Shown: positions 50,340 through 59,260 of the stretch, one piece after another | Layout: every line of letters starts with the position of its first letter | Position numbering within the stretch: position 1 is the stretch's first letter | Origin: CAXXOK01 sp964640955 | GTDB taxonomy: Bacteria > Bacillota > Clostridia > Christensenellales > Aristaeellaceae | Direction of reading: 5' to 3' | DNA length: 64,000 nucleotides | Assembly (NCBI GenBank): GCA_964640955.1 | Contig: CAZXJI010000001.1 | Span: forward strand, 462,108 to 526,107 | Program-made: the position numbers and the translations under genes | Notes under the pieces: model-generated | Told to the model about the DNA's origin: nothing | Databases searched by the model: none | The model's input: only the letters and a program-made list of their open reading frames with translations

Positions 50340-52074
50340 CGACCTGCCCATCCGCAGCAAGTTCATCCTGCTGTACCTGCTGGGGGTGCTTCTGCCCATC
50401 GCGGTGCTGCTGACGTACGTGCTGACCAACGTCACCGCCGAGATCCGCGCGCGGGAAACGCTCAACGCCGAACAGTCGCTGCAGCGGGTGTACACCACGC
50501 TCAACACGCAGTTTTCCGGCGTGGTGTCGCTGGGCAACGCCGTTTCCAGCGACAGTCAGCTCGCCGAATTCATCCAGCGGCAGTACGATAGTCCCGTGGA
50601 GTATTATAACACGTATTATTCCCAAATGCGCCCCATCCTGAGCCGGTATTCGCTGGCCTACGCCTCGCAGGTGACGGGTCTGGCGCTCTACACCGACAAC
50701 CCGACGGTGTTCGACGGCGGCAGCTGCATGCGCATCACCCAAGAGGTACGCTCGCAGGAGTGGTACCCGGCCGAGACGCCCGCCGACGCGCGGCTGGAGG
50801 TGTACCTGCGTCAGCAGGTGGGCCAGACGGGCATCCTGCAACTGTGCATCACGCGCACGCTGCGCACCAATTCCCCCTACACCGAGGTGCTGCGCATCGA
50901 TGTCAACATGGAGCCCATCAACCGCCTGGTGTCCGACGAAAGCTCCTTCCTGTCCCTGTACCTGGTCGCGCCGGACGGCACGGCCGTGTGCTACCCCGGC
51001 AGCATGCAGGACAGCCACATTACCGACCGCAGCGTTCGCCCACCCGAAAACACCGACCTCGGCGTGTCCTTCGGCGAGCGCACCGCCATGCGCGGCTGGG
51101 CGCTGCTGGCCGACATCAACGTGGAACCCATGCAGCGCAGCATCCGGGAAGCGGTGCTGGTAGGCTCGCTGCTGGGCGTGGTGTGCTCGCTGTTCGCGGG
51201 CGCGATGGCGCTGGTGTTTTCCCGCTCCATCGTCGTGCGCAGTCAGCGGCTCCTCCGGCACATGGACAGCATGACCGCCGAGCACTTCTCCCCCATTTCC
51301 CGCGACCCCGGCAGCGACGAGATCGGCGAATTGACGGCGCATTTCAACGCCATGGGCACGCGGCTCAAGCAGCTCATCAACGACCTGTACGTGCTGCAAT
51401 TGAAGCAGAAGAGCATGGAGCTGGAAAACGTGCGCGCGGAGCTCAAGTACCTGCAGGCCCAGATCGATCCGCACTTCCTGTTCAACACTTTAAACGCCAT
51501 TCTCGTACTCAGCGTGCGCAACGGCCACACCGAGGAGGCGGAGATCATCCGCGCGCTTTCCAAGCTGCTGCGCCGCATGGTGGATACCACCCACGACGTG
51601 GTGCCCCTTCGGGAGGAGCTGGATTTCGTGCGCATGGTGCTCAAGGTGGAGCGCTTCCGCTTCGGCGATAAGCTGCGCTACGAATTCAGCGTCACCCCCG
51701 AGGCCGAGGCGCGCACCGTGCCGGTGATGAGCGTTCAGGGGCTGGTGGAAAACGCCTGCAAGCACGGCGTGCAGGGCATCGACGGCCAGGGCATCGTGCG
51801 CGTGTCCGCCCGTGTGGACGGGGAGGGCGCGCTGATCGTCGAGGTGAGCGACAACGGCGTGGGCGTTCCGCCGGGCCGCTTGAGCAAGCTGCAAAAGCAG
51901 ATCGTAAGCCCGGAGGACATGCCCGACAGCGTGGGGCTGCAAAACATCTACCGCCGGCTCGTGCTGCGCTGCGGCAAGACCGCGGAGCTCACGCTGCGCG
52001 GCGCGCCGGAGCGCGGCATGATCGCCACCATCCGTATTCCCGCCGATGGAAAGGAGGGGTCGGGCGATGCTTAA
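50326..52074 (+). CDS. Sensor histidine kinase, YesM/LytS type
   Basis: 582 residues from ATG 50326 behind GGGGAGGA. Two membrane helices (about 17-39 and 280-302) enclose a 240-residue extracytoplasmic Cache-like sensor; HAMP about 305-355; His_kinase box QIDPHFLFNTLNAI with phospho-acceptor His383; HATPase with VENACKHGV, SDNGVGVP and SVGLQNIY. Likely senses an oligosaccharide or the bound binding protein. Sits between two response regulators and overlaps both. Confidence 0.93.
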   Translation: MRRVNDLPIRSKFILLYLLGVLLPIAVLLTYVLTNVTAEIRARETLNAEQSLQRVYTTLNTQFSGVVSLGNAVSSDSQLAEFIQRQYDSPVEYYNTYYSQMRPILSRYSLAYASQVTGLALYTDNPTVFDGGSCMRITQEVRSQEWYPAETPADARLEVYLRQQVGQTGILQLCITRTLRTNSPYTEVLRIDVNMEPINRLVSDESSFLSLYLVAPDGTAVCYPGSMQDSHITDRSVRPPENTDLGVSFGERTAMRGWALLADINVEPMQRSIREAVLVGSLLGVVCSLFAGAMALVFSRSIVVRSQRLLRHMDSMTAEHFSPISRDPGSDEIGELTAHFNAMGTRLKQLINDLYVLQLKQKSMELENVRAELKYLQAQIDPHFLFNTLNAILVLSVRNGHTEEAEIIRALSKLLRRMVDTTHDVVPLREELDFVRMVLKVERFRFGDKLRYEFSVTPEAEARTVPVMSVQGLVENACKHGVQGIDGQGIVRVSARVDGEGALIVEVSDNGVGVPPGRLSKLQKQIVSPEDMPDSVGLQNIYRRLVLRCGKTAELTLRGAPERGMIATIRIPADGKEGSGDA

Positions 52075-53413
52075 AGCCATGCTGGTCGACGACGAACCGC
52101 TGGCGCTGGAGGGCCTTCGGCTGCTCATCGACTGGGGCGCGGAAGGGTTCGAGGTCTGCGCGGAGTGCGCCGACGCCAAGCAGGCGCTCAAACTGCTTCC
52201 GGTCGCGCGGCCCGACCTCATCGTGACCGACATCCGCCTGCCCGGCCTGGACGGCCTGGAGCTGATGCAGGCCGCCCGGCAAAAGGGCTTCGAAGGGCAA
52301 TTCGTGGTCGTGAGCGGATACAACGATTTCGAATATGCCAAGCGTGCGCTGCGCATCGGCGTGGCGGGCTACCTGCTCAAGCCCGTGGAGCCGGAGGAGG
52401 CCGCCGCGGTGCTGGAGCACGTGCGCGGCAAGCTGATCGACCGCGAGGCCGGCGCGGCGGAGAGGCGCGCCCTGCCCCAACGGGTGATGAACGCCCTGCT
52501 GGCCGGGTGCGAAGCCCCCGGCGACGAACCGCTTCCCGAAGGGCACTGGCGGCTGGGCACCTGGGGCGCGCCGCTGCCCTACGAGGCCGTCCGGGAGATT
52601 CTCGCCTCCTTCCCGGAGGGCGAAGCGTCCGCGCATATCGTGGAAGATAAGGAGTTTCTGGCACTGCGCTGGCCGCGGGAGGCCGCCGAGCCGGATACGC
52701 GGGCGGCCGAAACGGTGCTTGCGCGCTACCGCCGCAAGCTCCTCTTCGGCGAGCGCACCGCCGACCCCCGGCGGCTTGCCGTCACGCGCGCCCAGCTGGC
52801 CGCCCGGCTCGCCCTGTCCTGCGGCTCGCTTACCGATCGCGTCGCCGCGCTGACCCGCGCGGTCGCCCTGCGGCAGCCCGACGAGTGCCGCGCGCGCTGC
52901 GCGGAACTGACGCATTACTGCGACGCGTGCGGCGCGGATGTCCGTACGCGCGCCCGACAGCAGCTGATGTCGGAGTGCGCCCGCCTGTTCGCCGAGCGTC
53001 CGGAACAATTGGACGCCTTTCTATCCGCGCAGGACGAGCCCTTCGAATCCCTCTGCCTCGCGGCCGTGCGGCTGCTGGCGCCCGTACAGGAGCGCGTCAG
53101 CGACCGGGTCGCCGCCTACGTGCGGGAGCACGGCGGGGAGAAGCTCACCATCGAGAGCGTCGCCGCGGCGCTCAACTATAACGCCACCTATCTGGGCCGC
53201 GTGTTTCGGGACGAGCAGGGCGAGGGCTTCCGGGAATGGCTGGCCGACCTGCGCGTGCGCCGCGCCGCACAGATGCTTTCGGACACGGAGGAATGCGTGT
53301 GCGTGATCGCCGAAAAGGTGGGTTACGCGCAGTACAAGCGGTTCCTGCGGCATTTCAAACAGCGCTACGGCGTCACGCCAGAGCAATACCGGAAACAAAA
53401 AGCCAAACCGTAG
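52067..53413 (+). CDS. AraC-type response regulator (YesN family), second copy
   Basis: 448 residues from ATG 52067 behind AAAGGAGGGG, overlapping the kinase stop by 8 bases. Receiver domain 1-118 with MLVDDEP, phospho-acceptor Asp in IVTDIRLPG and Lys in YLLKPVE; middle region of about 210 residues; AraC-type DNA-binding end (SVAAALNYNATYLGRVFRDE, CVIAEKVGYAQYKRFLRHF). Both this and the first regulator have complete receiver sites. It probably controls the Lpl-type importer and xylanolytic genes nearby. Confidence 0.93.
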   Translation: MLKAMLVDDEPLALEGLRLLIDWGAEGFEVCAECADAKQALKLLPVARPDLIVTDIRLPGLDGLELMQAARQKGFEGQFVVVSGYNDFEYAKRALRIGVAGYLLKPVEPEEAAAVLEHVRGKLIDREAGAAERRALPQRVMNALLAGCEAPGDEPLPEGHWRLGTWGAPLPYEAVREILASFPEGEASAHIVEDKEFLALRWPREAAEPDTRAAETVLARYRRKLLFGERTADPRRLAVTRAQLAARLALSCGSLTDRVAALTRAVALRQPDECRARCAELTHYCDACGADVRTRARQQLMSECARLFAERPEQLDAFLSAQDEPFESLCLAAVRLLAPVQERVSDRVAAYVREHGGEKLTIESVAAALNYNATYLGRVFRDEQGEGFREWLADLRVRRAAQMLSDTEECVCVIAEKVGYAQYKRFLRHFKQRYGVTPEQYRKQKAKP

Positions 53414-53415
53414 CC

Positions 53416-53442
53416 GCGCCGCCCGCCTGCAAAGGGCGGCGC
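53416..53442. terminator. Hairpin between convergent regulator and acetyltransferase genes
   Basis: 9-base perfect arms (53416-53424, 53434-53442), loop of 9, no T-run. Just after the regulator stop. Confidence 0.55.
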
Positions 53443-53446
53443 CGGG

Positions 53447-53947
53447 TCACAGCGTAAACAGCAGTATGTTTTCGGTCAGCGGCCCATGGGGCGTATCGTC
53501 CGTGCGCCGGCCGACCACCGCGCCGCCCATCCGCTCGTAAAAACCGCGCGCCAGGTTGCCCAGCAGGCAGTTGACGATCAGGGTCGAAAAGCCCTGCGCC
53601 TTCAGCGCCCCGGCCGCGGCGGCGAACAGCGCCCTGCCGGCGCCCTGCCCCTGATACCCGTCCAGCACGTAGAGCGCGTAAATCTCCCCCGCGCCCGGAT
53701 ACGCCTCGTTCCTGCACGCGCCGAACATGCAGAAGCCCACGACGGTTCCGTCGTCCTCCCCGACCAGGTAGCCGCCGCCTTCTTCAATGCCGCGGCGGCT
53801 TTTTTCCGCCCGCGGGAGCAGATCGGCGATCCGTTCGTCGATCATCTTCTCCGGTACAAGCCCCGCATACGCCGTTTTCCAGGTGTACACGTTCACAATC
53901 GTAATGCCCAGCGCGTCCGCGGGCACGGCCTTCCGTACCGTAAACAC
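53447..53947 (-). CDS. GNAT family N-acetyltransferase
   Basis: 166 residues from GTG 53947 with GGGAGGGG 6-8 bases upstream; ATG 54004 lacks a site. Family core: FTVRKAVPADALG, acetyl-CoA loop YQGQGAGRALFAAA, and IVNCLLGNLARGFYERMG. Transfers acetyl from acetyl-CoA to an amine; target unknown. Stands after the lpl-type operon on the same strand. Confidence 0.9.
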   Translation of the reverse strand: MFTVRKAVPADALGITIVNVYTWKTAYAGLVPEKMIDERIADLLPRAEKSRRGIEEGGGYLVGEDDGTVVGFCMFGACRNEAYPGAGEIYALYVLDGYQGQGAGRALFAAAAGALKAQGFSTLIVNCLLGNLARGFYERMGGAVVGRRTDDTPHGPLTENILLFTL

Positions 53948-54122
53948 CGGCGCAACCCCTCCCGCAACGTCTTTGAGAAGATCATACCACCGATCGCCTT
54001 CCATTGCCAGCGTTTCGGGCCGGTTTCCGCAGGCGACAGATCCCCGCGGCGGCCGGCGCGAAATGCAGCAAACGCGCGCGGCCCCCGCGGGGAAGGAGGA
54101 AAGGAAGAGTTCCCTGAAGCGG

Positions 54123-55031
54123 TCAGCCTTTTACGCTGCCCACGTTGAGGCCCACCACGAAATACCTTTGCAGGAAGGGGTACACCACTACGATCGGCGC
54201 GGCCGAAATAACGGTGATCGCCGCGCGGATGGTGACGGGCGTGGTGTTGGTGGTGCTGGCCGCCGCGTCGGCGCTGGTCAGGGCCGCGTTGGCGCTGTTG
54301 GTGGTGGTCGCCAGCTTCATTTTAAGCAGATACTGCAGCGTGTGCAGGTGCACCTTGCTCGCGTTGTACAGGTGGGTGTCGAACCAGCTGTTCCACGCGC
54401 CGACCGCCACGAACAGCGCGACCGTCGCCAGCACCGGCGTGCACAGCGGGAAGATGATCCGCCAGAACAGGTAAAAGTCGCCCGCGCCGTCGATGCGCGC
54501 CGATTCCACCAGCGCGTCCGGCAGGCTTAGAATATACGTGCGGGTGATGATCATGTTGAAGCAGGAGAGCATCGTGGGGATGATGTAGACCCAGAAGCTC
54601 TTGGAAAGCCCCAGCGTGCGCTGGATGAGCAGGTAGTTGGGAATGAGGCCCGCGTTTACGTACATGGTCAGCACGAACGCCGTGGTGATGAACTTGCGCA
54701 GCACGTATTCCCGTCGGCTGAGGGCGTAGGCCAGCATGGAGGTCAGCACCACGTTGAGCACCGTCTGGATCACCGTGCGCGCCACGGTGATGAAGAACGC
54801 GTTGAAGATGATCTCGTCGGAAAAAATGGTCTGGTAGCTTTTCAGGCTGAACTGCCGGGGCCAAAGCCCGATGCCGCCGCGCACCGCGTCGGTTCCCTCG
54901 TTGAAGGAGATGGCGATGGTGTTGAGCACGGGATAAAGCGTGACGTACATCAAAACGAGCATCGCCAAGGTGTTGACCAGCGGGAATACGGAACGGTTGC
55001 GCAGCCGGCGGCGGAACGTCGAATTCGTCAT
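54123..55031 (-). CDS. Carbohydrate ABC transporter permease, LplC/YtcP type
   Basis: 302 residues, six membrane helices, EAA loop ESARIDGAGDFYLFWRIIFP. An Asn/Thr/Ala-rich insertion (TTTNSANAALTSADAAASTTNTT) lies between the last helices, as in YtcP-like proteins. Second membrane subunit of an oligosaccharide importer; 12 bases after the other permease gene. No ATPase gene is nearby, so a shared MsmK-type ATPase must be used. Confidence 0.93.
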   Translation of the reverse strand: MTNSTFRRRLRNRSVFPLVNTLAMLVLMYVTLYPVLNTIAISFNEGTDAVRGGIGLWPRQFSLKSYQTIFSDEIIFNAFFITVARTVIQTVLNVVLTSMLAYALSRREYVLRKFITTAFVLTMYVNAGLIPNYLLIQRTLGLSKSFWVYIIPTMLSCFNMIITRTYILSLPDALVESARIDGAGDFYLFWRIIFPLCTPVLATVALFVAVGAWNSWFDTHLYNASKVHLHTLQYLLKMKLATTTNSANAALTSADAAASTTNTTPVTIRAAITVISAAPIVVVYPFLQRYFVVGLNVGSVKG

Positions 55032-55043
55032 ATCCGCGCCCCC

Positions 55044-56009
55044 TTACAAAAGCGTGTCCTCGCCCAGGTGCTTGGCGGTGAAATTCGCGCTCAGCATCAG
55101 GGCGATGGAAACGAGGCTCTTAAAGATACCCGCGGCGATGGCGCGGCTGTACTGCCCCTTGGTAATGCCGTATTTCAAGGCGAAGATGTCGATGGTCTGC
55201 GACCAGTCCATGACCACGTTCTGGCCCATGAGGTACTGAATCTCGAACCCGGCTTCCATCAGGTAACCGATGTTCATGACCAGCAGCACCACGAACGTGC
55301 TCTTGATGCCCGGCAGGGTGATGTGGAACATCTTTTTGAAGCGGCCCGCGCCGTCGATGGCGGCGGCCTCGTAGAGCGCCGGGTCGATGGCGGCCATGGC
55401 GGCCAGGTAGATGATGGTGTTCCATCCGCATTCCTTCCACAGGTTGATGACGCCCACCAGCCACCAGAAGTACTTGCCTTCCCCCAGGAAGAACACCGGG
55501 TCCTTTGTAAGCCCTACGGCGAGCAGAAACTGGTTCACGGCGCCGTCGCTGGCGAAAATGGTCTGCGCGATGCCCACCACGATGACCCAGCTCAAAAAGT
55601 GGGGCAGGTAGGTAACGGTCTGTACCGTGCGCTTGAAGTGGGTGTTTCGGATTTCGTTCAAAAAAAGCGCGAGCAGAATGGGAAACACGAACCCGAACAC
55701 CAGGTTGATGGCGGCCATGGCGAAGGTGTTGCGGATCGCCCGGATAAACTCGGGCTTTCCGAAAAGCCAGATGAAGTTTTTCATGCCGACCCATTCGTTG
55801 TCGAACAGCGGCTTGGCGGGGTTGTAGTCCATGAAGGCCGTAATCCAGCCCCACAGGGGAGAATAATTGAACAGGAAAATATATAACAGCATCGGCACGC
55901 TCATCAGTACGAGCTGCCGCTGCAACCAAAGCCTTTTCCAAAAAGAGACCTGCCGAAAGGAGATAGCCCCGTTTACGGCGGTCACGTCGGTTGCTTTTGC
56001 GCTTCGCAC
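55044..56009 (-). CDS. Carbohydrate ABC transporter permease, LplB type
   Basis: About 321 residues from GTG 56009 (GAGGTG 6 bases upstream); the longer frame to 56129 covers the intergenic hairpin and is unlikely. Six helices, EAA loop YEAAAIDGAGRFKKMFHITLP, and the LplB-like N-terminus (YIFLFNYSPLWGWITAF). Pairs with the permease downstream and the binding protein upstream. Confidence 0.92.
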   Translation of the reverse strand: MRSAKATDVTAVNGAISFRQVSFWKRLWLQRQLVLMSVPMLLYIFLFNYSPLWGWITAFMDYNPAKPLFDNEWVGMKNFIWLFGKPEFIRAIRNTFAMAAINLVFGFVFPILLALFLNEIRNTHFKRTVQTVTYLPHFLSWVIVVGIAQTIFASDGAVNQFLLAVGLTKDPVFFLGEGKYFWWLVGVINLWKECGWNTIIYLAAMAAIDPALYEAAAIDGAGRFKKMFHITLPGIKSTFVVLLVMNIGYLMEAGFEIQYLMGQNVVMDWSQTIDIFALKYGITKGQYSRAIAAGIFKSLVSIALMLSANFTAKHLGEDTLL

Positions 56010-56068
56010 GTAGTACACCTCGCTTGGGGGAAAATAAAGGGTTGCGCCGGGTCCCCGCCTGAAAAGGA

Positions 56069-56095
56069 GCGGCGGGAGGGGTTCCCTCCCGCCGC
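56069..56095 (-). other. Perfect hairpin between the lpl-type binding protein and permease genes
   Basis: 12-base perfect arms (56069-56080, 56084-56095) with a 3-base loop, 18 bases after the binding-protein stop. Weak TCCTTTTC follows on the minus strand: partial terminator or stabilising stem. Confidence 0.65.
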
Positions 56096-56112
56096 AGGCG
56101 AACGAGCCGCCG

Positions 56113-57765
56113 TTAGGAGTTCTTGGCAACCAGTTCGAGAATCTGCTCCTGCATGAAATCCACGAAATCGGAAACGGGGATGGCGTTGACCGCGTCCACG
56201 AACGACTGCCACGTGGCGTCGAAGTCCTCCGGATCGCACATGATGACCTGAGGCAGCATCTTGCGCTCGGTATCCTGGAAGGCGGCCTTGGCGTCGTTGG
56301 CGTCCTGGTCGACCGTCACGTCGATCTGCCAGGCTTCGCCGTAGGGCGCGATGGTGATCGGGTCGTTGAAGAAGTCCAGCGGACGCTGCATGCCGTAGGC
56401 GGCGAGGAACGCCTTGTCATAGTCGTTCATCTGGAGATAGTAGTTCTCCGGCTGAACGGCGGGATCCCACTTGTTGCCGTCGTCCATCTCGCCCTGCTTT
56501 TTGGGCATGGAGTTGGTCAGGACGTAAGCGCTGTTGGCGTTTTTCCACACGGCGTTGGCCGCGTCGATGATCTGGTCGTAGGTGCGCACCAGGCGGCCGT
56601 TCTCCACGGAGTAATCCTCGCCCTCGATGCCCCACCAGACGATCTTCTGCCAGTCGTCGTCCAGCATCTTCTCCATGAACTGCACCAGACGCTCGGGATA
56701 CTGGCAGTTCACGCTGATGCCGAAGCCGCGGTTGACGTTGATGACGGTGCCGTTGAGGTAATGCTCGGTGATTTCCTTGCCGGCCTCTTCCTCGGTGTAG
56801 ACGATGGGCAGGCCCTGGTAGGTGTCCTCGAACATCTCGGCGGCGACCAGCGCGTCGGTCGCGGTCTGGAAATCCCAGTACTGGTCGAACATGCCGACCA
56901 CGGTGCCGCTGGAGAGCTTGGCAATGTACTGGTCGTAGTTCATCACGAACGTATCCTGGGAGATCAGGCCCTTGTGGTAGAGCTCGTTGAGCTTCTTATA
57001 ATAGGGCTTGGCATAATCCTGGATGACGTACGCTTCGGTCTTGTAGTTGTCGTTGATGTCCACGATCACGTCGCCGTCGTTGGGGCGGCCCATCAGGTGC
57101 TGCACGGGATTGAACAGGCAGAACGCGCGCCAGCTGTCGCACAGGATGGCGAAGCCTTCGTTGGCCTGACCCTTGTCGTTGGTCGGGTTGGCGGTCACGT
57201 AATCCTCGATGAGCTGGAAGTACTCGTCCATCGTCTTGATGGTCGGGTAGCCCGCCCAGGCCAGCACTTTCTTCTGCAGGAAGAAGGCGGGGCCGTTGAC
57301 GTAGTTCATGCCGTAGTCTTCGGTGTTGTAGTAACGGCCGTAGTTGGGGATGATGAACAGCTGGCCGTCGTCGTTGAGCAGCCGCTTGAGGTAGGGCTGG
57401 ATGTACTCGTAGATGTTGGGGGTCTTTTCTTCGCTGATGTAGGGCATCAGGTCGATCAGCGCGCCGGCGGAGATGAGCTTCTCGGCGCTGTTGCCGCCGT
57501 CCATCAGATCGGCGTAATCCTGCCCGGCGATCTTCACGCCGAGCGTCTCGTCCAGGTCGCCCGCGAGGAACTCGAACTCGAACTTGAGGCCGAACTCCTC
57601 CTCGATCATCTTGAAGATTTTATTGTCGGACGTGGGTTGGTCGCGCGCCTCGCCGATGAACACCGAAACGGTGATGGGGTCTTCGGCGGTTTCGGCCAGC
57701 GCGGGGATCGCGACCAGGGTCAGGAGCATCGAAAGCGCCAAAAGCAGGGATACAAGTTTACGCAT
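56113..57765 (-). CDS. Extracellular oligosaccharide-binding protein, LplA/YtcQ type
   Basis: 550 residues from ATG 57765 behind GAGGAGG; signal peptide ending at ALA|E. A large two-lobe solute-binding fold (SBP_bac_1 group): VFIGEARDQPTSDNKIFKMI, YADLMDGGNSAEKLI, ending FVDFMQEQILELVAKNS. Size and neighbours (two permeases, no ATPase) match the LplABC/YtcQ group that imports plant oligosaccharides. The region upstream has tandem repeats fitting an AraC-type regulator. Confidence 0.92.
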   Translation of the reverse strand: MRKLVSLLLALSMLLTLVAIPALAETAEDPITVSVFIGEARDQPTSDNKIFKMIEEEFGLKFEFEFLAGDLDETLGVKIAGQDYADLMDGGNSAEKLISAGALIDLMPYISEEKTPNIYEYIQPYLKRLLNDDGQLFIIPNYGRYYNTEDYGMNYVNGPAFFLQKKVLAWAGYPTIKTMDEYFQLIEDYVTANPTNDKGQANEGFAILCDSWRAFCLFNPVQHLMGRPNDGDVIVDINDNYKTEAYVIQDYAKPYYKKLNELYHKGLISQDTFVMNYDQYIAKLSSGTVVGMFDQYWDFQTATDALVAAEMFEDTYQGLPIVYTEEEAGKEITEHYLNGTVINVNRGFGISVNCQYPERLVQFMEKMLDDDWQKIVWWGIEGEDYSVENGRLVRTYDQIIDAANAVWKNANSAYVLTNSMPKKQGEMDDGNKWDPAVQPENYYLQMNDYDKAFLAAYGMQRPLDFFNDPITIAPYGEAWQIDVTVDQDANDAKAAFQDTERKMLPQVIMCDPEDFDATWQSFVDAVNAIPVSDFVDFMQEQILELVAKNS

Positions 57766-57877
57766 GCATGTTCCTCCTCTTTGATTTCTTCGGCTTGCCT
57801 CGGCAGCCTTTGCATGAGAATAGCATATCACGGCCGGGCGGGCGGCAAAAGGACCGGCGTCAAACCACTTACCAGAA

Positions 57878-57905
57878 AAACTATAGTTTCGTTCTGTTTC
57901 GTTTC
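57878..57905 (-). promoter_or_regulatory. Tandem GAAAC-type repeats and palindrome upstream of the binding-protein gene
   Basis: On the minus strand: GAAAC GAAAC AGAAC GAAAC (57905-57886) followed by TATAGT, which lies in the 12-base palindrome AAACTATAGTTT (57878-57889). TATAGT could be the -10 box; no -35 match exists, and the repeats cover that region, as expected for an activator site. Confidence 0.55.
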
Positions 57906-57926
57906 TTTTTGCGCAGGCGCCCCGCA

Positions 57927-59027
57927 TCAGGCGTAAACGCGGTAGCGCCCGGCCAGCATGAGCAGGCAGAAAAAGTAGAGGCAGTTGTCGTAATAGCGGC
58001 GTTCGCCCTTTCGCGGCGGCGTTTGCCAGAAGCGGAGCACCCATTGGCGCGAAAGCGGCGTATCGGTCGCAAGCGACGCGGCGGCCGTGGTGGCGACGAT
58101 CGCCACCGGATGCAGCGCAGGCGGGTCGACGACGCGGCCGTCGACCGTGTAGGTGGAGAAGGGCTCCCTGTCCCACAGGAAGGTTTGCAGGTGGTCCGCA
58201 ACCGTTTTGTACTCGCGGCGCGGGCCGTTCCACGCGCTGTCCAGCCCGATGTTCATGGCCACGCGGTAAGCGTCGCTGAAAAAGTTTCCGTGGCCGTGCG
58301 CCGTTTCCGGCGTGCCGTCGTAGTGCGCGTATTCCGGCGCAAGCCCCGTAACGGGGTGACAGGCCCTGGCGATATAGGCGCGGCTGGCCTCGGCGGCGCG
58401 AAGCCAGAAGGGGCGGTCGCCCTCGTCGGCCAGCAGGGCGAAGCGATCGTAGAAATGCGGCAGGTGGTAGGACGGGTCGCTGAAGGAAAACTCCGGCACG
58501 AAGCGGATCAGCGCGGTCTTTTCGTCCCACATGGCGTGCCCGCCGGGGGTCAGCCGCGGCTGGTGCACCGCGTGGCGGAGAATCGCCCGCGCCTGCGCCG
58601 CGTAGTTAAACGGCGGTTCGCCCTCGCCCCAGCGGGCCGCGGCGAAGAACAGCGCCATGGCGTAGTATTCCTCGCCGTCGGGGGCGGGGCCGTCGCTGTT
58701 GCGCCTGCCGTCGGGCTTCACCGACCAGGCGAAGTAGCCCGCGTGGGGGCCGCCTGCGTTGTACATGTAGCGGAGGCTGAACGTCCACAGCCGGTCGAAC
58801 AGGTCCTTCCGGTCCGTCTGCACGGCCATCATCATGCCGTAACTCATGCCCTCGGTGCGGGCGTCCAGGTTGCCCGTGTCCATCAGGTAGCCCGCGTCCG
58901 CGCCCGATTCGTAGTAGAAGCGTTCCGTCCCGTCTGAAAAGATCGCCGCGAACGCTTCGTTGATCCTCCTGTCGATTTCCGTTTGGGGTATTCCCAGTTG
59001 CGCAAGCAGATTGGGGGCGGTTTTCAT
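57927..59027 (-). CDS. GH8 reducing-end xylose-releasing exo-oligoxylanase-type hydrolase
   Basis: 366 residues. (alpha/alpha)6-barrel with NLDARTEGMSYGMMMAVQ, whose Glu is the catalytic acid, and GEEYYAMALFFAAARWG. This pattern is that of the GH8 enzymes that cut xylose from the reducing end of xylo-oligosaccharides. No signal peptide, thus intracellular after import. ATG 59027 behind GGAGGGG. A TATAAT box lies only about 18-23 bases before the start. Confidence 0.92.
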   Translation of the reverse strand: MKTAPNLLAQLGIPQTEIDRRINEAFAAIFSDGTERFYYESGADAGYLMDTGNLDARTEGMSYGMMMAVQTDRKDLFDRLWTFSLRYMYNAGGPHAGYFAWSVKPDGRRNSDGPAPDGEEYYAMALFFAAARWGEGEPPFNYAAQARAILRHAVHQPRLTPGGHAMWDEKTALIRFVPEFSFSDPSYHLPHFYDRFALLADEGDRPFWLRAAEASRAYIARACHPVTGLAPEYAHYDGTPETAHGHGNFFSDAYRVAMNIGLDSAWNGPRREYKTVADHLQTFLWDREPFSTYTVDGRVVDPPALHPVAIVATTAAASLATDTPLSRQWVLRFWQTPPRKGERRYYDNCLYFFCLLMLAGRYRVYA

Positions 59028-59044
59028 ACTTGAACCCCTCCGAA

Positions 59045-59050
59045 ATTATA
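59045..59050 (-). promoter_or_regulatory. -10 box close to the GH8 start
   Basis: TATAAT on the minus strand (59045-59050). No clear -35; the predicted +1 falls near 59038, leaving a leader of about a dozen bases. Confidence 0.4.
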
Positions 59051-59260
59051 GTCGGCTTTTTCGCCGCGGCCTTCCCCGGCGCAGCCCGTGCCCGCGCACG
59101 CGACGCGACCCGGGATTTGAGAACAGCATACCATCATCCGGGGGCCTTGCCAATGTCCGTTTCCAAAGGCGGAGCATGAAAAACAACAGCCGGGGCGCGG
59201 CCGTGCGCGCCCCGGAAGGGAGACGATCGTTCAGTTTTCACCTTACGTCGCCGGAAAGGA

